NCBI GenBank assembly: GCA_026987085.1
Contig: JALSNH010000276.1
Span: 1 to 6,199, forward strand
Direction of reading: 5' to 3'
Source of the DNA: Aquificota bacterium
GTDB taxonomy: Bacteria > Aquificota > Aquificia > Aquificales > QOAS01
DNA length: 6,199 nucleotides
This document shows, piece after piece, positions 4,812-6,199 of the stretch. Position numbers and translations under genes: made by a program. The stretch's first letter is position 1; each line of letters begins with the position of its first letter. Below the pieces are notes generated by a model that saw only the letters and a program-made list of their open reading frames with translations, made no database searches and was not told where the DNA came from.

Positions 4812-5156
4812 TTAGATAGTTATATGAGCATAAGCTAAAACTGCCAATCCCAAAGCTATCAAAACCAATTTAACGGTTAAAAGAAATCTCCTCTGGGAAG
4901 GTAAAAAATACCTTAAAGAGAACAAAAATAGGCCTCCAAATACAATAACAATGCCCGCTAAGAATGGAAAACTTATTTCCCTACTACTTAAGGCGTGAAA
5001 ACTCCAAACAACCAAAAAAAGGAAAAAAGCAATTTTATGCCACTTCAATGGTTTTAAATTTAGAAAGAGCTTCCTTTCAAGAAAGATACCGGTAATTATT
5101 AGGAATATTATTAAAAAAAGCGAAAAATAGCCTGTTAGTTCGTGAAGCTCTTCCAT
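4812..5156 (-). CDS. Small four-helix membrane protein, possible b-type heme protein
   Basis: I do not recognise a named family. The 114-residue protein has four hydrophobic segments, at about 8-26, 38-56, 62-83 and 92-111, with short charged loops (ERK at 27-29, SQRR at 87-90). Its histidines are notable: His5 before helix 1, His40 and His54 at the two ends of helix 2, and His111 at the end of helix 4. The 14-residue distance from His40 to His54 in one helix is the spacing used by cytochrome b for two stacked hemes. By topology His5, His54 and His111 fall on one membrane face and His40 on the other, so one b-type heme is plausible, as in cytochrome b561-like proteins. It is divergent from an aldehyde dehydrogenase gene, 31 bp away, and precedes the NurA-like gene. 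No Shine-Dalgarno is present; TAAAAT lies 11 nt before the ATG. Confidence 0.75.
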   Translation of the reverse strand: MEELHELTGYFSLFLIIFLIITGIFLERKLFLNLKPLKWHKIAFFLFLVVWSFHALSSREISFPFLAGIVIVFGGLFLFSLRYFLPSQRRFLLTVKLVLIALGLAVLAYAHITI

Positions 5157-5187
5157 TTAAGTTAGGGATTTTAAACTAAACCTCTTG
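5157..5187. promoter_or_regulatory. Divergent 31-bp region between the 4-TM protein and aldehyde dehydrogenase genes
   Basis: Both genes start within this short gap and neither has a Shine-Dalgarno sequence. Towards the membrane protein, TAAAAT (5173 to 5168, minus strand) ends 11 nt before the ATG. Towards the dehydrogenase, TAAACT (5172-5177) ends 10 nt before the ATG. The two boxes overlap, so only one polymerase could occupy the region at a time. No good -35 box is seen on either side. Confidence 0.4.
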
Positions 5188-6199
5188 ATGGAACTCATTA
5201 AAAAACCTCTCTACATAGGCGGTGAGCCTGTTTGGAAGGAACCTACCATAGATGTTGTTTATCCCTACAACCGCCAAAAGGTGGGAGAGGTTCCAGAGGC
5301 CACTCCCGAAGATGTTAAAAAGGCTATAGACCTTGCGGTGGAAGGATTTAAAGAGATATCCTCTTTGAGTGCCTACGAAAGAAGCCAAATCCTTTATAGG
5401 GCCTACGAACTTTTAAAAGAACGGGCGGAGGAATTTGCAAAAATTTTGGTCCTCGAAGTTGGAAAGACTATAAAGGAAGCCCGAACGGAGGTAATGAGGG
5501 CCCAGCAGACGCTCCTTCTATCGGCGGAGGAGGCAAAGAGAATTTACGGCGAGACCATACCCTACGATGCCGTTCCAAACGGAGTAGGAAAGGTAGGCTT
5601 CTACATAAGGGTTCCCGTTGGGATAGTTGCAGCAATTACACCTTTTAACTTTCCGCTCAATTTAACAATGCATAAAGTAGCGCCCGCCTTGGCGGCGGGA
5701 AATGCGGTGGTTGTAAAACCTTCCGAAAGAACCCCGCTTTCGGTCGCTATGCTGGCGGAAATCCTCTACGAGGCCGGAGTTCCCAAAAAGGCCCTATCGG
5801 TGGTTTACGGCTTTGCCGAGGTTGGAAAGACTTTAACAACCGACGAGAGGGTAAGGGTAGTATCCTTTACCGGTTCGAGGAAGGTAGGAGATATCATCGC
5901 CCGTCAGGTTGGAATAAAAAAACTGGTATTGGAACTCGGTTCAAACTCCGCCCTCATTGTGGATAAAGATGCCGACCTCAAAAAGGCGGCCAAAAAGGCG
6001 GTTCAGGGCGGTTTCGCCTTGGCCGGTCAGGTTTGTATCTCGGTTCAGAGGGTTTTTGCCCACAAAGAGGTTTTTGATGAGTTTGTAAACCTTGTAGTGG
6101 AGGAAGTTAAAAAGCTCAAAGTGGGAGACCCTATGGACGAAACCACCGATGTGGGTCCTATGATATCTCCCCAAGATGTGGAAAGGATAAAAATTTGGA
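5188..6199 (+). CDS. NAD(P)-dependent aldehyde dehydrogenase (C-terminus outside window)
   Basis: The first 337 residues of a roughly 470-480 residue aldehyde dehydrogenase are present; the frame runs off the right edge. The enzyme oxidises an aldehyde to an acid through a thioester on cysteine. All key parts are visible: TPFNFPLNL (151-159) with the oxyanion-hole Asn154; VVKPSERTPLS (175-185) with the cofactor lysine Lys177; SFTGSRKVG (226-234), the Rossmann loop; LELGSNSALIV (248-258) with general base Glu249; and GQVCISVQRVF (280-290) with nucleophile Cys283. The GQVCISVQR form and the GSNSALIV form are those of the GapN-like, lactaldehyde and phosphonoacetaldehyde dehydrogenase branch, so a small phosphorylated or hydroxy aldehyde is more likely than a fatty or aromatic one. 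The ATG at 5188 gives the usual N-terminal segment (LYIGGEPV); an in-frame TTG lies directly before it. No Shine-Dalgarno is present. Confidence 0.93.
   Translation, partial: MELIKKPLYIGGEPVWKEPTIDVVYPYNRQKVGEVPEATPEDVKKAIDLAVEGFKEISSLSAYERSQILYRAYELLKERAEEFAKILVLEVGKTIKEARTEVMRAQQTLLLSAEEAKRIYGETIPYDAVPNGVGKVGFYIRVPVGIVAAITPFNFPLNLTMHKVAPALAAGNAVVVKPSERTPLSVAMLAEILYEAGVPKKALSVVYGFAEVGKTLTTDERVRVVSFTGSRKVGDIIARQVGIKKLVLELGSNSALIVDKDADLKKAAKKAVQGGFALAGQVCISVQRVFAHKEVFDEFVNLVVEEVKKLKVGDPMDETTDVGPMISPQDVERIKIW

Noticed and set aside
5176..6174. Open frames on the minus strand at 5176-5388 and 5941-6174
   Set aside because: Both are antisense to the well-supported aldehyde dehydrogenase and show no recognisable domain.

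Overview
The window looks like chromosome from a thermophilic, sulfur-metabolising bacterium, most plausibly in the Aquificota (my guess is the Desulfurobacterium/Thermovibrio side). This rests on the mix of genes, on heavy use of AGA/AGG and ATA codons, and on two RNA genes that are far richer in G+C than the A/T-leaning protein genes around them. High G+C in structural RNAs is a usual mark of high growth temperature. No database search was possible, so the taxonomy is an inference.

Layout, left to right. (1) Minus strand: the N-terminal 166 residues of an FAD-dependent oxidoreductase of the sulfide:quinone oxidoreductase/NDH-2 type, cut by the window edge, preceded by purQ (glutamine amidotransferase subunit of FGAM synthase). 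(2) Plus strand: pyrE (orotate phosphoribosyltransferase), divergent from purQ across 37 bp. (3) Minus strand: birA (biotin protein ligase without a DNA-binding domain), whose end overlaps the end of pyrE by 12 bp, then upstream of it a HIT-family nucleotide hydrolase/transferase, then a tight RNA cluster of the small SRP RNA (ffs) and tRNA-Ser(GGA) with a strong sigma-70 type promoter. (4) A 241-bp non-coding stretch with nested inverted repeats, followed on the plus strand by a 36-residue single-helix membrane protein gene with its own promoter-like sequence and two inverted repeats around its start. (5) Minus strand: a NurA-like nuclease and, upstream of it, a 114-residue four-helix membrane protein with histidines spaced as in heme-binding helices. 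(6) Plus strand: the first 337 residues of an aldehyde dehydrogenase, divergent from the membrane protein across only 31 bp.

The genes do not form one pathway. Transcription units are short and switch strand often: nucleotide synthesis (purQ, pyrE), cofactor attachment (birA), protein targeting and translation (ffs, tRNA-Ser), DNA-end processing (NurA-like) and redox enzymes sit side by side. This matches the scattered, operon-poor gene order known for Aquificota.

No clear novel system is present. The observations most worth a second look are: the near absence of Shine-Dalgarno sequences, with -10-like boxes lying only about 7-16 nt before many starts (possible leaderless transcripts); the unannotated 36-residue membrane protein with palindromes over its promoter and start; the nested inverted repeats between it and the tRNA promoter; and the possible heme protein next to the NurA-like gene.
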